In this document: positions 22,652 through 32,088 of the stretch, piece after piece
How positions within the stretch are numbered: the first letter of the stretch is position 1
Layout: the number at the start of each line of letters is the position of its first letter
Assembly: GCA_905235845.1 (NCBI GenBank)
Contig: CAJONG010000004.1
Location: forward strand, 1 to 43,233
Length of the DNA: 43,233 nt
Direction of reading: 5' to 3'
From: an uncultured Lachnospiraceae bacterium
GTDB lineage: Bacteria > Bacillota > Clostridia > Lachnospirales > Lachnospiraceae
Position numbers and translations under genes: made by a program
Notes under the pieces: model-generated
Database searches by the model: none
What the model was told of the DNA's origin: nothing
What the model saw: the letters and a program-made list of their open reading frames with translations, nothing else

Positions 22652-25558
22652 TCAATCTCCGCCCGATATCTCAGCGTCCGGGATCTCGGCTGTACCGGTA
22701 ACGATATCGTCTTCGTCCTCCAAATGGAAGTAATACTTATATATATCCCTGGTGAGGTTGGCAGCAAATTCAGAGGTATAACCGAAGGCTATACGTGTAG
22801 CCACAGCCACCTCGGGATTTTCATAGGGTGCATAGCTTACAAAAAGCGCATGGTTGGCTCTGTTACGGCTCTCCTGTGCGGTTCCGGTCTTGCCGGCCAC
22901 ATTGACACCGAGGTTGTTATAATACGATTTCTGCATGACCACTCTCCGCATTCCGGTGTGGATAGCGTTCCAGTATGCGCTTGGAAGATCCACGGTATTG
23001 CGAAGCTTGGGCGAATACTCCTTGATCGAATTACCGTTTAAGTCCGTTACCTTGTTAAGGAGTGTCAGATCGTAGCATGTACCGTTATTGGCCACAGTCA
23101 TCACGTATCTGGCAAGCCCTATTGTGGTAAAGTTATTGGTACCCTGACCAATGGCCGACAGAACGGGATATTCATCCGAGGCTTCGGGTGACGCTTCCTC
23201 TATCTCCACTCCGGTTTTGTCCGTAAGACCATAGAGATCGGCATATTTCTTAAGCTTTTCAAGACCAAGATCCTCATTATACACACCGTTATCGTCAAGT
23301 GAGAGCTTATATCCCACTTCGTAGAAAAAGCTGTTACATGAGTGTTCTATACCGCCTGTTACATTGAGGCTGCCGTGTGAGCCGGGATATATCCAGCAAC
23401 GATATGTCTCGTTCTCGAACCGGTCAAAATATCCTCGGCAGGTTATGGTTGAAGCTGTATTGATGACACCCTCTTCCATTGCGGCAGTTGCGGATACCAT
23501 CTTGAAGGTGGAACCGGGCGCTGTCCGCTGCTGTGTGGCGTAATTCCATAACGTCCTTGACAGATCGCTCTGCAGCTTGGCATAGTAGTCCGAATCGATC
23601 GAATTGGCAAGCCTGTTATTATCATAGCTCGGATAGGTGACAAGAGCCAGCACATTGCCTGACATATCCGTTATGACAGAGGATGCCGAATAAGGATCAA
23701 GAGCAAGCTGTCCCGGTGTGATATACAGATTCTGTATAAGATACAGCATGAAGCTGTATGAGGACATTACATTGCTGTAGAACTTATCCTGCTCCTTGGC
23801 TGTTATGGATATGGCATCCTGTTCGAGCAATGTGGCTATTATCTGGTATCCCGTTATCTCATCGTTACGTATCATGTACCTGTACATTCTCTTTGAGAAG
23901 GATACGCTTTTTTCAAGCCTTTCGAGCATATATTCACACAGTCTGTCGAAGACCTCGCTTGAATCCGAATACTGATTATCAAGACTTATCTTGGTGACAT
24001 CTATGCAGTTTTCTGCGATAAGGTATCTTAGATAATCGCCTAGGCCTATAGTCTCCTCGACTCTCCATGCAAGGTAGGTATCGTCCTTTTTATCTATTTC
24101 GGAATCCTTGATGACACCGTTTTCCGTAAGCATGGATACGATGAAGCTTTCATATATCTGATATTCGTTAGGAAGATCCTTATATGGCGTATTGGTCTCA
24201 TTAAGCTCTTTCATGAGCTTATCAAAGACCCTGTCCTGCTTGTCTAAGAAAGCCTCGTATATCTGCTTCTCATTCTCCTTGGCATCCTTGGCCGATAAGT
24301 GGGACAGATCGATTATGCTGTTATTAAAAAGGGCAAAATATACATCCGTTATGGGGATGATGTATTTGCTCGCGGCAGTTCCCTCGGGCGGGTCGTATTC
24401 CTTGACATTCTGGATCTTGGATACCAGAATACCAGCAAGCTTCTGCTCAAGTATATTATATACGGCCATCTGCAGATCTCTGTCTATGGTAAGATATACA
24501 TCATTTCCGGCCTGTGGATCTATAAGCTTCTTGCTCTCTATTACCTTACCGAGGTTATCAACGTATACGGTCTCACTGCCCTTGACACCCTGAAGATAGG
24601 TCTCCATGGTCTTCTCGATACCTGCCTTGCCCACCATATCGGTAAGGATATAATCGTTACGAGGCTTTATCGTATCTCCGAGCATATTGCCGCTGTCCAT
24701 ATTGTTATACTGGCTTATCTCCTCCTCGGAGATCTTGCCGGTATAGCCGATTATCTGTGAAAAATACACGCTGTCGTTGTATTTCCTTATATTGTCCTCT
24801 TCAATTGCTATGCCAAGAAGAACATCACTGTTCTCCATAAGTGTGGCTACAGTCTTCTCACATACATCCGTGGCGATGACGGTGGGAATGAATTTCTGGT
24901 AGCTGTTAAGGCTCATGGCGTAGCGGATATTGACAAGCTTAAGTATCTCCCTCTTGGTATAACCGCGACCTACAATGAAGCTGTCCCTTGGGTTTAAGGG
25001 ATCGGTCGATTCCCCGATACCGAATTTATTATAACTGCACAGATAGTCGATCACGTCGGAAGCGGTTGCGGTCTCTTCCTCGTACTTAAGATCTCCGATG
25101 ACCTTGTGTCCGTATATATCCGCAAGGAATCTCTTAAGCTTCGTATCGGATACGGTGAATTCATATTCATTGTCTTCGTTAAGCACTATGCTTAAGTCGC
25201 CTATGGTCCTGTCCCCATTACGCTCAACAATGCGAATGGTCTTCATAAGCGTATCGTTAAGCGAGGCGTTCCTGCCCTTGCCGGATTCGTATACATCCTC
25301 CATTGTGACGTTATATGCAAGCTCATTGTAGGCTAAGAGATTGCCGTTACGATCGAATATCTTGCCTCGTGTGCTGCCGATAGTCCTTTCCTTCTGAATG
25401 CTTAATGTGAAATTATCCAAAGCATCCTGTCCTCTCACTATCTGGAGAACGAATATCCTGACTATGAGCACGATAGCGATGATCGCAATAAAAATCCCGA
25501 TCACAAGGGTTCTGCCGGAAGAAGAATTTATGAAATTGTCCTGGGTTCTTCTATTCAA
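22652..25558 (-). CDS. mrdA: Penicillin-binding protein 2 (elongasome transpeptidase) with a large insertion
   Basis: A 968-residue class B PBP that cross-links lateral-wall peptidoglycan with RodA. One membrane helix at about 17-40; the PBP dimer domain spans about 55-330 (STRGKIFDRNGNLLAYNE); the transpeptidase domain starts near YLTIDRDLQ (355). Active-site motifs: PGSTFKM with S683 and K686, SCN at 740-742, GKTGTAQ with K890. Between about 376 and 618 there is a roughly 240-residue, charged, mostly helical insertion interrupting the usual step from the first transpeptidase helix to the strand DPYSASSVITDMSGNVLA. Ordinary PBP2 is about 600-700 residues. Start is TTG at 25558, overlapping the end of mreD by 8 bases; the next in-frame Met is at residue 86, beyond the membrane helix. 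Confidence 0.94.
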   Translation of the reverse strand: MNRRTQDNFINSSSGRTLVIGIFIAIIAIVLIVRIFVLQIVRGQDALDNFTLSIQKERTIGSTRGKIFDRNGNLLAYNELAYNVTMEDVYESGKGRNASLNDTLMKTIRIVERNGDRTIGDLSIVLNEDNEYEFTVSDTKLKRFLADIYGHKVIGDLKYEEETATASDVIDYLCSYNKFGIGESTDPLNPRDSFIVGRGYTKREILKLVNIRYAMSLNSYQKFIPTVIATDVCEKTVATLMENSDVLLGIAIEEDNIRKYNDSVYFSQIIGYTGKISEEEISQYNNMDSGNMLGDTIKPRNDYILTDMVGKAGIEKTMETYLQGVKGSETVYVDNLGKVIESKKLIDPQAGNDVYLTIDRDLQMAVYNILEQKLAGILVSKIQNVKEYDPPEGTAASKYIIPITDVYFALFNNSIIDLSHLSAKDAKENEKQIYEAFLDKQDRVFDKLMKELNETNTPYKDLPNEYQIYESFIVSMLTENGVIKDSEIDKKDDTYLAWRVEETIGLGDYLRYLIAENCIDVTKISLDNQYSDSSEVFDRLCEYMLERLEKSVSFSKRMYRYMIRNDEITGYQIIATLLEQDAISITAKEQDKFYSNVMSSYSFMLYLIQNLYITPGQLALDPYSASSVITDMSGNVLALVTYPSYDNNRLANSIDSDYYAKLQSDLSRTLWNYATQQRTAPGSTFKMVSATAAMEEGVINTASTITCRGYFDRFENETYRCWIYPGSHGSLNVTGGIEHSCNSFFYEVGYKLSLDDNGVYNEDLGLEKLKKYADLYGLTDKTGVEIEEASPEASDEYPVLSAIGQGTNNFTTIGLARYVMTVANNGTCYDLTLLNKVTDLNGNSIKEYSPKLRNTVDLPSAYWNAIHTGMRRVVMQKSYYNNLGVNVAGKTGTAQESRNRANHALFVSYAPYENPEVAVATRIAFGYTSEFAANLTRDIYKYYFHLEDEDDIVTGTAEIPDAEISGGD

Positions 25559-26066
25559 CTGTCTCTTCTACCTTCTGTTCATGATATTGTATCCTGTCTA
25601 TTACATACTTGATCAGGGGAAAATAGAATATGGCGATTATAGTCGTATATATTACCTCCGGAAGTATGATCTTTGTCAGATAGAATACATAATGAAAATC
25701 TCCCTTTAAGAAAAACATCAGTATATAGCATGCATGACAAAATGCCAGATCACTTCCTACAATAAGCGCCAGGGGCAGCTTAAAATCACCCGGGAATAAA
25801 ACCTTACGGAATACTCCGTTAATATATCCTGTCAACATATATAATAAAGCATATAAGCCCAGGATCCTTCCAAAGAAGATATCTACGATAAGTCCGCCTA
25901 TAAAGCCGGATATCATCCCGAATCTCCTGCCAAGTAGTAGTCCGACGGCCGATACGGTGATAAGCAACAGATTGGGTGTTATATCACCTATGGTAAACCT
26001 CGATAACAGTGTTGACTGGAGTAAAAAGCTTATGAACATGAAAAAGAAAGTAACTAATACATACAT
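25551..26066 (-). CDS. mreD: Rod shape-determining protein MreD
   Basis: A 171-residue membrane protein with five or six hydrophobic helices, the usual MreD topology. Recognisable segments: FLLQSTLLSRFTIGDITPNLLLI near the start, then GRRFGMISGFIGGLIVDIFFGRILGLYALLYML, which is the core MreD motif, and a C-terminal helix ending near FPLIKYVIDRI. The frame extends upstream to 26144, but that would overlap mreC heavily. The ATG at 26066, four bases after the mreC stop, gives the family's normal length. It acts in the elongasome with MreB, MreC, PBP2 and RodA. Confidence 0.92.
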   Translation of the reverse strand: MYVLVTFFFMFISFLLQSTLLSRFTIGDITPNLLLITVSAVGLLLGRRFGMISGFIGGLIVDIFFGRILGLYALLYMLTGYINGVFRKVLFPGDFKLPLALIVGSDLAFCHACYILMFFLKGDFHYVFYLTKIILPEVIYTTIIAIFYFPLIKYVIDRIQYHEQKVEETVE

Positions 26067-26070
26067 GATC

Positions 26071-26949
26071 CTAATCCCCGTAAACAGACGGAACATTCTT
26101 AAGCTCGGTAATAACAAGCACCTCCTCCAGATGCCTGAAATCAACCACGGGTATAAGTGTTCCGGACTTGGTTAAGTTATTGGAATCGGTATTGATGGAG
26201 TCTATATATCCGATAAGTATTCCCTGAAGATATTTATCGCTTATATTGGAAGTCACGACCTTATCCCCGACTCCGACCTGATCGTCCGGGTCTGCAAGCT
26301 GACTGTATTCAATCACGCCGATATCCATAAGCTTAAGGCTTCCGGTGACTATGAGATTATCACCCGTAGACAGTGTCATCCCGCTTGTATTGGAATTATC
26401 GGATATAATGGATATGACCTTGGCATAATTAGGCCCCACATCCGTGACACGTCCCACAAGACCGCTTCCGGCTATAACATTACAGTCTACGCTTATACCG
26501 TCATTGGTACCCTTATCAATTATGAAGTCCGAATACCAGTTGCCGGAGTCTCTGGCGATGATACGTGCACCTATCTTATCGTACTGCTCGTACTCCGCAT
26601 CGAGTTCATATAATTCACGCAGCTTAGTAAGCTCATACTTATCCTGTTGCAAAAGTGTATTGTCTCTGGTCAGATCCTCAATCTGCTTTTTGAGTTCTTC
26701 ATTCTCATTGGTGACCTCTTCAAGGGTCTTAAGGTTTTGCGCCCTGTCTATCAGGGATGTGCCCACAGCATTCAGTCCCTTCTGAAAAGGGACAAGTACA
26801 TATCCGCTCATGGTATTAAGCGGAGTAGACAATATATTGGTGGAGAATGACAGGATCATAAGTACCACACACACTATTGAGAGGATAAGCAGGATATATC
26901 TGTTGGGGATAGTGATCCGCTCTCTCTTTCTCTTGACCAAAGGGCTCAT
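26071..26949 (-). CDS. mreC: Rod shape-determining protein MreC
   Basis: A 292-residue bitopic protein: a basic N-terminus (KRKRERITIPNRY), one membrane helix at about 18-40, a coiled coil at about 72-108 (ENEELKKQIEDLTRDNTLLQQ region), and the extracellular beta domain (GARIIARDSGNWYSDFIIDKG, then GLVGRVTDVGPNYAKVISI, and the late YLQGILIGYI). MreC links MreB filaments to PBP2. The ATG overlaps the mreB stop (ATGA), and mreD begins four bases after its stop. Length and order are normal for the family. Confidence 0.96.
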   Translation of the reverse strand: MSPLVKRKRERITIPNRYILLILSIVCVVLMILSFSTNILSTPLNTMSGYVLVPFQKGLNAVGTSLIDRAQNLKTLEEVTNENEELKKQIEDLTRDNTLLQQDKYELTKLRELYELDAEYEQYDKIGARIIARDSGNWYSDFIIDKGTNDGISVDCNVIAGSGLVGRVTDVGPNYAKVISIISDNSNTSGMTLSTGDNLIVTGSLKLMDIGVIEYSQLADPDDQVGVGDKVVTSNISDKYLQGILIGYIDSINTDSNNLTKSGTLIPVVDFRHLEEVLVITELKNVPSVYGD

Positions 26950-27959
26950 CTTCCGCTCATTCCTTCGATATAAAATGCAAGTGAACGATACTTCTCTTCA
27001 TTGATGACCTTGGCAATGCCCATGATCACGCTGTCGATGGGATCCTCACTGGTATTGACCTTAAGACCGGTGGCTTCGGATAAAAGCGGAGCCAGATTAT
27101 ATATCTGCGATGCGCCGCCTGTAAGATACAATCCGTTCCTGTATATATCCGCACCAAGCTCCGGAGGTGTCCTTTCAAGGACCATCTTGACATTGTCAAT
27201 GATCTGCGAGTAGGAATCTCTTAAGTTGGAATCAAGTATCTCAGGCGGGATCTCCCTCTCTATGGGAAGTCCGCTTACGATATCACGACCGTAGCATACA
27301 ACATTCTGACCGGCTTTTATTAAGGAGCTCATGCTTATCTTGATCTTCTCTGCGGTCTTCTCACCAATAAGAAGATTGAATTCCTTACGCACCGTATTCC
27401 TTATATCTTCATCGAACTGTTTACCGGCCACCTTAAGGATACGGCTTAATACTATACCTCCGAGTGAAAGTATGGATATCTCGGTCGTTGAGTAGCCCAC
27501 ATTGACTATGAGCACACCCTGAGAGTTCTTAACATCTATATCGAGTCCGAGACCATCCGCAACAGCTTTTTCCACCACATGTATCTTATGCGCCTTGATA
27601 CCGGCATCCTCAACAAGATCATAGAATGCTCTCTTCTCAACATCGGTTACATCCGTCGGAACTGCTATGACATAATCCGCAGGCTTGATCCCGCCCTTGG
27701 AAAGATCACTGATAAAGAGCTTAAGCAGCGTCTCCATATTGCTGATATCAGCTATTACACCGTTGTTCACGGGGAAGCTGGCAACTATGCTTGCGGGAGC
27801 CTTTTCATACATATCAAAAGCCGAATCTCCGTAAGCCAAAAGCACATTGCCGTTCTCTATGGCGATCATGTTCTTCTCCATGAAGATACTGTTGTCCAAT
27901 TGATTATAGATCCTGATATTGCTGGTACCGATATCGATACCGAAGTAGTTATTTGCCAT
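26946..27959 (-). CDS. mreB: MreB-family actin-like rod-shape protein, divergent
   Basis: A 337-residue actin-fold protein, placed directly before mreC and mreD, which identifies its elongasome role. Phosphate-1 motif FGIDIGTSN at 6-14 replaces the usual DLGTAN. Later segments fit MreB: the VIADISNMETLLK region, VPTDVTDVEKRA, LSLGGIVLSRILKVAGKQFDEDI, ERTPPELGADI and LYLTGGASQIYNL. The phosphate-2 motif, normally DIGGGTTE, reads NVGYSTTE (153-160), and TGGGS is TGGAS. These changes may alter nucleotide hydrolysis or polymer dynamics; a more canonical MreB could exist elsewhere in the genome. It follows the ynbB-like gene by 16 bases. Confidence 0.9.
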   Translation of the reverse strand: MANNYFGIDIGTSNIRIYNQLDNSIFMEKNMIAIENGNVLLAYGDSAFDMYEKAPASIVASFPVNNGVIADISNMETLLKLFISDLSKGGIKPADYVIAVPTDVTDVEKRAFYDLVEDAGIKAHKIHVVEKAVADGLGLDIDVKNSQGVLIVNVGYSTTEISILSLGGIVLSRILKVAGKQFDEDIRNTVRKEFNLLIGEKTAEKIKISMSSLIKAGQNVVCYGRDIVSGLPIEREIPPEILDSNLRDSYSQIIDNVKMVLERTPPELGADIYRNGLYLTGGASQIYNLAPLLSEATGLKVNTSEDPIDSVIMGIAKVINEEKYRSLAFYIEGMSGR

Positions 27960-27975
27960 TTTAACGGCTCCTCTC

Positions 27976-29256
27976 TTATTTTTCTGTATTCAAAACTTCC
28001 TGATATGCTTTCATGATACCGAACTTGCCGTGTGCCCATGTCAGTCCGCCCTGAAAATACACGGCATAGGGCTCTTTGATCGGTCCGTCTGCCGAAAGCT
28101 CTATACTTGAACCCGATATGAATGCTCCTGCAGCCATTATGACCGGAGAATCATATCCGGGCATATCCCATGGTTCGGGAGTTACAAAGCCGTCAACAGG
28201 GGCGGCGGACTGTATACCCTTACAGAAAGCCTTGACCTTATCGGGACTTTTTAATGTCACTGCCTGTATTATATCATGCCTGCTCTCATAAGCCTCGGGT
28301 ACGACCTCGAATCCCGCATCTTTAAAAAGAGCTGCGGCGAATATGGCGCTTTTAAGTGCGCCGGCCGTAACTGTGGGGGCTAAGAAAAGTCCCTGATAGA
28401 AGCTCCTTAGCACATCAAGGGAGGCACCGACTTCCCTGCCCAGTCCCGGAGTGGTAAGTCTTACGGCCGCATTATCGATATATCTCTTTTTGCCCGCTAT
28501 ATATCCACCGATGGGTGCAAGTCCTCCGCCGGGATTCTTGATAAGGGAGCCTACAGCCATATCCGCTCCGACATCTGTGGGCTCTATGGTCTCCGTAAAT
28601 TCACCGTAGCAATTATCGACCATACATATTATATCAGACCGTATACCTTTAATAAATGCTATAAGTTCTCCTATCTCTTCAACAGAAAGCGTCTTGCGGG
28701 TCTGATAGCCCTTGGATCTCTGGATGGTTACAAGTTTAGTCCTGTCATTGATCGCATTCCTTATGCCATCATAATCGAATTGTCTGCCGTCTATCAGATC
28801 CACCTGGGAATATGTGATCCCGTATTCGGCAAGACTCCCTGTACTTTCCCTTATGCCTATGACCTCCTCTAAGGTATCATACGGCTTGCCTACGGGAGAC
28901 AATATCTCATCGCCCGGACGCAGATTACCGGCAAGGGCTATGGCAAGAGCGTGTGTCCCGCATGTGATCTGAGGTCTTACAAGAGCGGCTTCTGTATTAA
29001 AGATCCTGGCATAGACCTCTTCTAAGGTATCACGGCCGATATCGTTATAGCCATAGCCGGTGGTGCCGCTTAAGCAGGCTTCACTGACTCTTGATCCCTG
29101 CATGGCTTTCAATACCTTAAGCTGGTTGTATTCTGCCACGCGGTCCGCTTCTTTAAAGCGATCATCAAGGGAAGTCAATATATCCTCGCATTTCTGATAT
29201 ACATCCCTTGTTATACCCAATTCTTCGTATATATCTGCATCAGTGTTATTTTTCAT
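27976..29256 (-). CDS. Methionine gamma-lyase family protein (YnbB-like, PLP-dependent)
   Basis: A 426-residue fold-type I PLP enzyme of the group often labelled aluminium resistance protein or YnbB. Features: GYGYNDIGRDTLEEVYARIF near 67, VRPQITCGTHALAIAL, and the PLP lysine context AVGSLIKNPGGGLAPIGGYIAG. The C-terminus TWAHGKFGIMKAYQ matches the group. It follows miaA after four bases, as ynbB follows the mutSL-miaA-hfq region in Bacillus, but no hfq gene is present between them. The true substrate in this family is not settled, so the label is by homology only. Confidence 0.92.
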   Translation of the reverse strand: MKNNTDADIYEELGITRDVYQKCEDILTSLDDRFKEADRVAEYNQLKVLKAMQGSRVSEACLSGTTGYGYNDIGRDTLEEVYARIFNTEAALVRPQITCGTHALAIALAGNLRPGDEILSPVGKPYDTLEEVIGIRESTGSLAEYGITYSQVDLIDGRQFDYDGIRNAINDRTKLVTIQRSKGYQTRKTLSVEEIGELIAFIKGIRSDIICMVDNCYGEFTETIEPTDVGADMAVGSLIKNPGGGLAPIGGYIAGKKRYIDNAAVRLTTPGLGREVGASLDVLRSFYQGLFLAPTVTAGALKSAIFAAALFKDAGFEVVPEAYESRHDIIQAVTLKSPDKVKAFCKGIQSAAPVDGFVTPEPWDMPGYDSPVIMAAGAFISGSSIELSADGPIKEPYAVYFQGGLTWAHGKFGIMKAYQEVLNTEK

Positions 29257-29260
29257 GTCA

Positions 29261-30235
29261 CTACGGGATAAGCCCGGACTCCTTTGCTTTACTTATAATG
29301 TATTCAATAACTTTGACTTCATCATTATCTTCTCTTACGATCATGTCCACATCCCGTTCACGTCGCAGCCATGTAAGTTGTCTTTTGGCATAATGCCTGC
29401 TGTTTTTCTTGATATCCGCTATGGCATCTTCAAGACTGCATTCACCGCAGATATAAGCAGCCATCTCCTTATATCCGATGGATGACATGGAATTAAGGTC
29501 CCTGTCCAATCCGGCATTAAGAAGCGTTCTGACTTCATCTGCAAGCCCCGCTTCGATCATAAGGTCAACCCGTCTGTCTATACGCTTATACAGTATATCC
29601 CTTTCATAGGTAAGGGCAAAGTACAGATGATCATATTCGGATTCTCTTAAACTCTGTATATGATTATACTCCGAAAAAAGCTTTCCGGTATAATGATTAT
29701 ACTCCAATGCCCTCACTACCCTTTTAACATTATTGGGATGCACGCTTAAAGCATAATCGGGGTCTACCTCTTTAAGTCTTTCATAGAGCTTAAGTTTTCC
29801 GTCAGAACCCTCTGCTTTGTCATAGAGCATGTTCCTGAAGCTATCGTCATGCTCAATTTCTTCGCTCAGATCTACTCCATAGATAAAGGCCTGAATGTAG
29901 AAGGCTGTACCGCCCACCATGATCGGTATTTTTCCCCTTGAAAGAATGTCATTAAGTGCCTCCTCCGCATATCGTATGAAGGTATCAACACCAAAGTATT
30001 CATCGGGCTCAAGGATATCTATAAGATGATGTCTGATCTCCTTAAGCATCCGATCTTCAGGCTTGGCAGAGCCAATATCTAAGCCTTTATAGACTGCTAC
30101 CGAATCAGCGCTTATTATCTCTCCATCAATCTTTTTTGCAAGCTTTAGTGCTATATCGGATTTGCCGGAGCCGGTAGAACCGGAGATTATGATAAGGGGC
30201 GGTTTATTATGACTGTGATCCATCTTATCATTCAT
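29261..30235 (-). CDS. miaA: tRNA dimethylallyltransferase MiaA
   Basis: A 324-residue enzyme that adds a dimethylallyl group to N6 of adenosine 37 in tRNAs reading U-initial codons. P-loop GSTGSGKSDIALKLA near 20; ISADSVAVYKGLDIGSAKP; HHLIDILEPDEYFGVDTF; MVGGTAFYIQAFIYG; NNVKRVVRALEYN; and the C-terminal IKKNSRHYAKRQLTWLRR, all typical. Its ATG immediately follows the mutL stop codon. MiaB, which acts next on the same nucleotide, is encoded upstream in the same run. Confidence 0.97.
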   Translation of the reverse strand: MNDKMDHSHNKPPLIIISGSTGSGKSDIALKLAKKIDGEIISADSVAVYKGLDIGSAKPEDRMLKEIRHHLIDILEPDEYFGVDTFIRYAEEALNDILSRGKIPIMVGGTAFYIQAFIYGVDLSEEIEHDDSFRNMLYDKAEGSDGKLKLYERLKEVDPDYALSVHPNNVKRVVRALEYNHYTGKLFSEYNHIQSLRESEYDHLYFALTYERDILYKRIDRRVDLMIEAGLADEVRTLLNAGLDRDLNSMSSIGYKEMAAYICGECSLEDAIADIKKNSRHYAKRQLTWLRRERDVDMIVREDNDEVKVIEYIISKAKESGLIP

Positions 30236-32080
30236 CTATACGATCCTTTTGAATCTCTTCTCTATCTCATACTTAGTCATGGTAATAATGGTAGGTCTTC
30301 CGTGAGGACAATTATACGGATTATCCAAGGTAAGAAGCTTTGCTAAGAGCTCCTTGATCTCGGCCTCATTCATGGGAGTATTACCCTTGACTGCCGACTT
30401 GCAGGCCATGGATGCGATCTTGTCATTGATGACCTCGAATACGCCCGTAATTCTTCCTTCGCTTATCTCATCAAGAATACTTAAGAAAAGTTCTTTGGGA
30501 TCATGACCATACAGGTCCATAGGTACTGCCCTTAAGCTTATGTCAAATCCGCCAAAATCTTCTATCTCATAGCCTATAGCCTTAAAGTTATCTCCGTACT
30601 CTTTAATAACGGATAGTTCAGAAGGGGTAAGGGTAATGACGATAGAGGGAGACAATAACTGTCTGGCTACATTATTATCCTTTATCTGTTTGATCAAAGC
30701 CTCGTACTTGACCTTCTCGTGCGCCGCATGCTGATCCATCATAAGCAGCTTATCCTTATATGTGAAAAGCCAGTATGTATCGAATATCTGACCTACTATA
30801 TTGTATTCGGATACTGCATCATATGATAGCAGCTTATCCTCGAAAAGCTCCATTTGAACGGATGTATTGACCAAAACAGCATCTGATGCCTTAATAACAT
30901 TTTTCTCAGGCTCTGTGGGGGGAGCATCCGGATACGGCTCGCTTCCCGGCACATCGGCTCCAAGGATCCTTCTGATATCGAGACTGCTTTGATTAAGGTC
31001 CTTTACTATCCTTTTTTCCTCAAAGGGTTCGGCGCTTGATTGTGTAAGCTTAGGTTCCTCTTCCTTAACCAGAGGGATCTCCTGTATCATTTCTGATACT
31101 TTAAGCCTGCTTGCAACGGCGCTGGATATCAGATCGGATATATAAGTATTGTCTTTAAATCTCACTTCCATCTTGCCGGGATGAACATTGACATCGACAT
31201 CCTTAGGGTCAATGTCAATATACATTACAAAGAATGGGAACTTATGCTGCATAAGGTATTCCCTGTAGCCCTCTTCCACAGCCTTGGATATGACATCGCT
31301 TTTTATATATCTTCCGTTTACGAAATAGTTCTCGTAATTCCTTGTACTACGGTTAAGCTCGGGTTTACCGAGATATCCCCTGATACTTATACCATCAGTC
31401 TCGGTCGTAAGCTCTATCAGAGCCAGTGCTGCTTCCTTGCCCAAAAGCCTGTATATCAGTTCCTTGATATCTCCGTTGCCCGAAGTATGGAATTTGATCT
31501 GACCGCCGTTAATGAACTTAATGGATACCTTGGGATTGGCAAGTGCCAGATGTTCAAGTACATCTGCCACATATCCGGCTTCGGTTATGGCGCTTTTAAG
31601 GAACTTCCTCCTTGCCGGTGTATTGAAGAAGATATTCCTTACTATGATCGTAGTACCGGAGGGAACGCCTACTTCCTTCTTCTCTATCTCCTTAGAGCCT
31701 TCGATGACATATCTCGTACCGATTATGGATTCCTTGGACTTGGATATGAGCTCCACCTGACATACGGCCGCGATAGAGCTTAATGCTTCGCCTCTAAAGC
31801 CGAGACTTCTTATGGATAAAAGGTCACTGCTTCCCCATATCTTGCTTGTGGCATGTCTTAAGAAGGCCTTGGGTATGTCTTCTCCTGAAATCCCCACGCC
31901 GTTATCCGTAACTCTTATGAAGGATATACCTCCGTCCTTGATCTCGACGGTAATGGCATCCGCGCCGGCATCAATGGAGTTCTCCACCAGTTCCTTAACG
32001 ATATTGGCCGGTCTTTCGACGACCTCTCCGGCCGCTATCTGATTGATAGTTTCTTCATTAAGCACATGGATTATGGACAT
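30236..32080 (-). CDS. mutL: DNA mismatch repair protein MutL (endonuclease type)
   Basis: A 614-residue MutL. N-terminal GHKL ATPase: INQIAAGEVVERPANIVKELVENSIDAGA in overlapping segments, DNGVGI, RHATSKI, GFRGEALSSIAAV, and FFNTPARRKFLK. After a linker of roughly 60-80 residues, the C-terminal domain has the endonuclease motif DQHAAHEKVKYE, ACKSAVKG and CPHGRP, so it should nick DNA, as in organisms without MutH. I set the start at the ATG at 32080, preceded by AGGAGG; the longer in-frame start at 32101 would overlap mutS and lacks such a site. It begins nine bases after the mutS stop. Confidence 0.97.
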   Translation of the reverse strand: MSIIHVLNEETINQIAAGEVVERPANIVKELVENSIDAGADAITVEIKDGGISFIRVTDNGVGISGEDIPKAFLRHATSKIWGSSDLLSIRSLGFRGEALSSIAAVCQVELISKSKESIIGTRYVIEGSKEIEKKEVGVPSGTTIIVRNIFFNTPARRKFLKSAITEAGYVADVLEHLALANPKVSIKFINGGQIKFHTSGNGDIKELIYRLLGKEAALALIELTTETDGISIRGYLGKPELNRSTRNYENYFVNGRYIKSDVISKAVEEGYREYLMQHKFPFFVMYIDIDPKDVDVNVHPGKMEVRFKDNTYISDLISSAVASRLKVSEMIQEIPLVKEEEPKLTQSSAEPFEEKRIVKDLNQSSLDIRRILGADVPGSEPYPDAPPTEPEKNVIKASDAVLVNTSVQMELFEDKLLSYDAVSEYNIVGQIFDTYWLFTYKDKLLMMDQHAAHEKVKYEALIKQIKDNNVARQLLSPSIVITLTPSELSVIKEYGDNFKAIGYEIEDFGGFDISLRAVPMDLYGHDPKELFLSILDEISEGRITGVFEVINDKIASMACKSAVKGNTPMNEAEIKELLAKLLTLDNPYNCPHGRPTIITMTKYEIEKRFKRIV

Positions 32081-32088
32081 ATCTCCTC

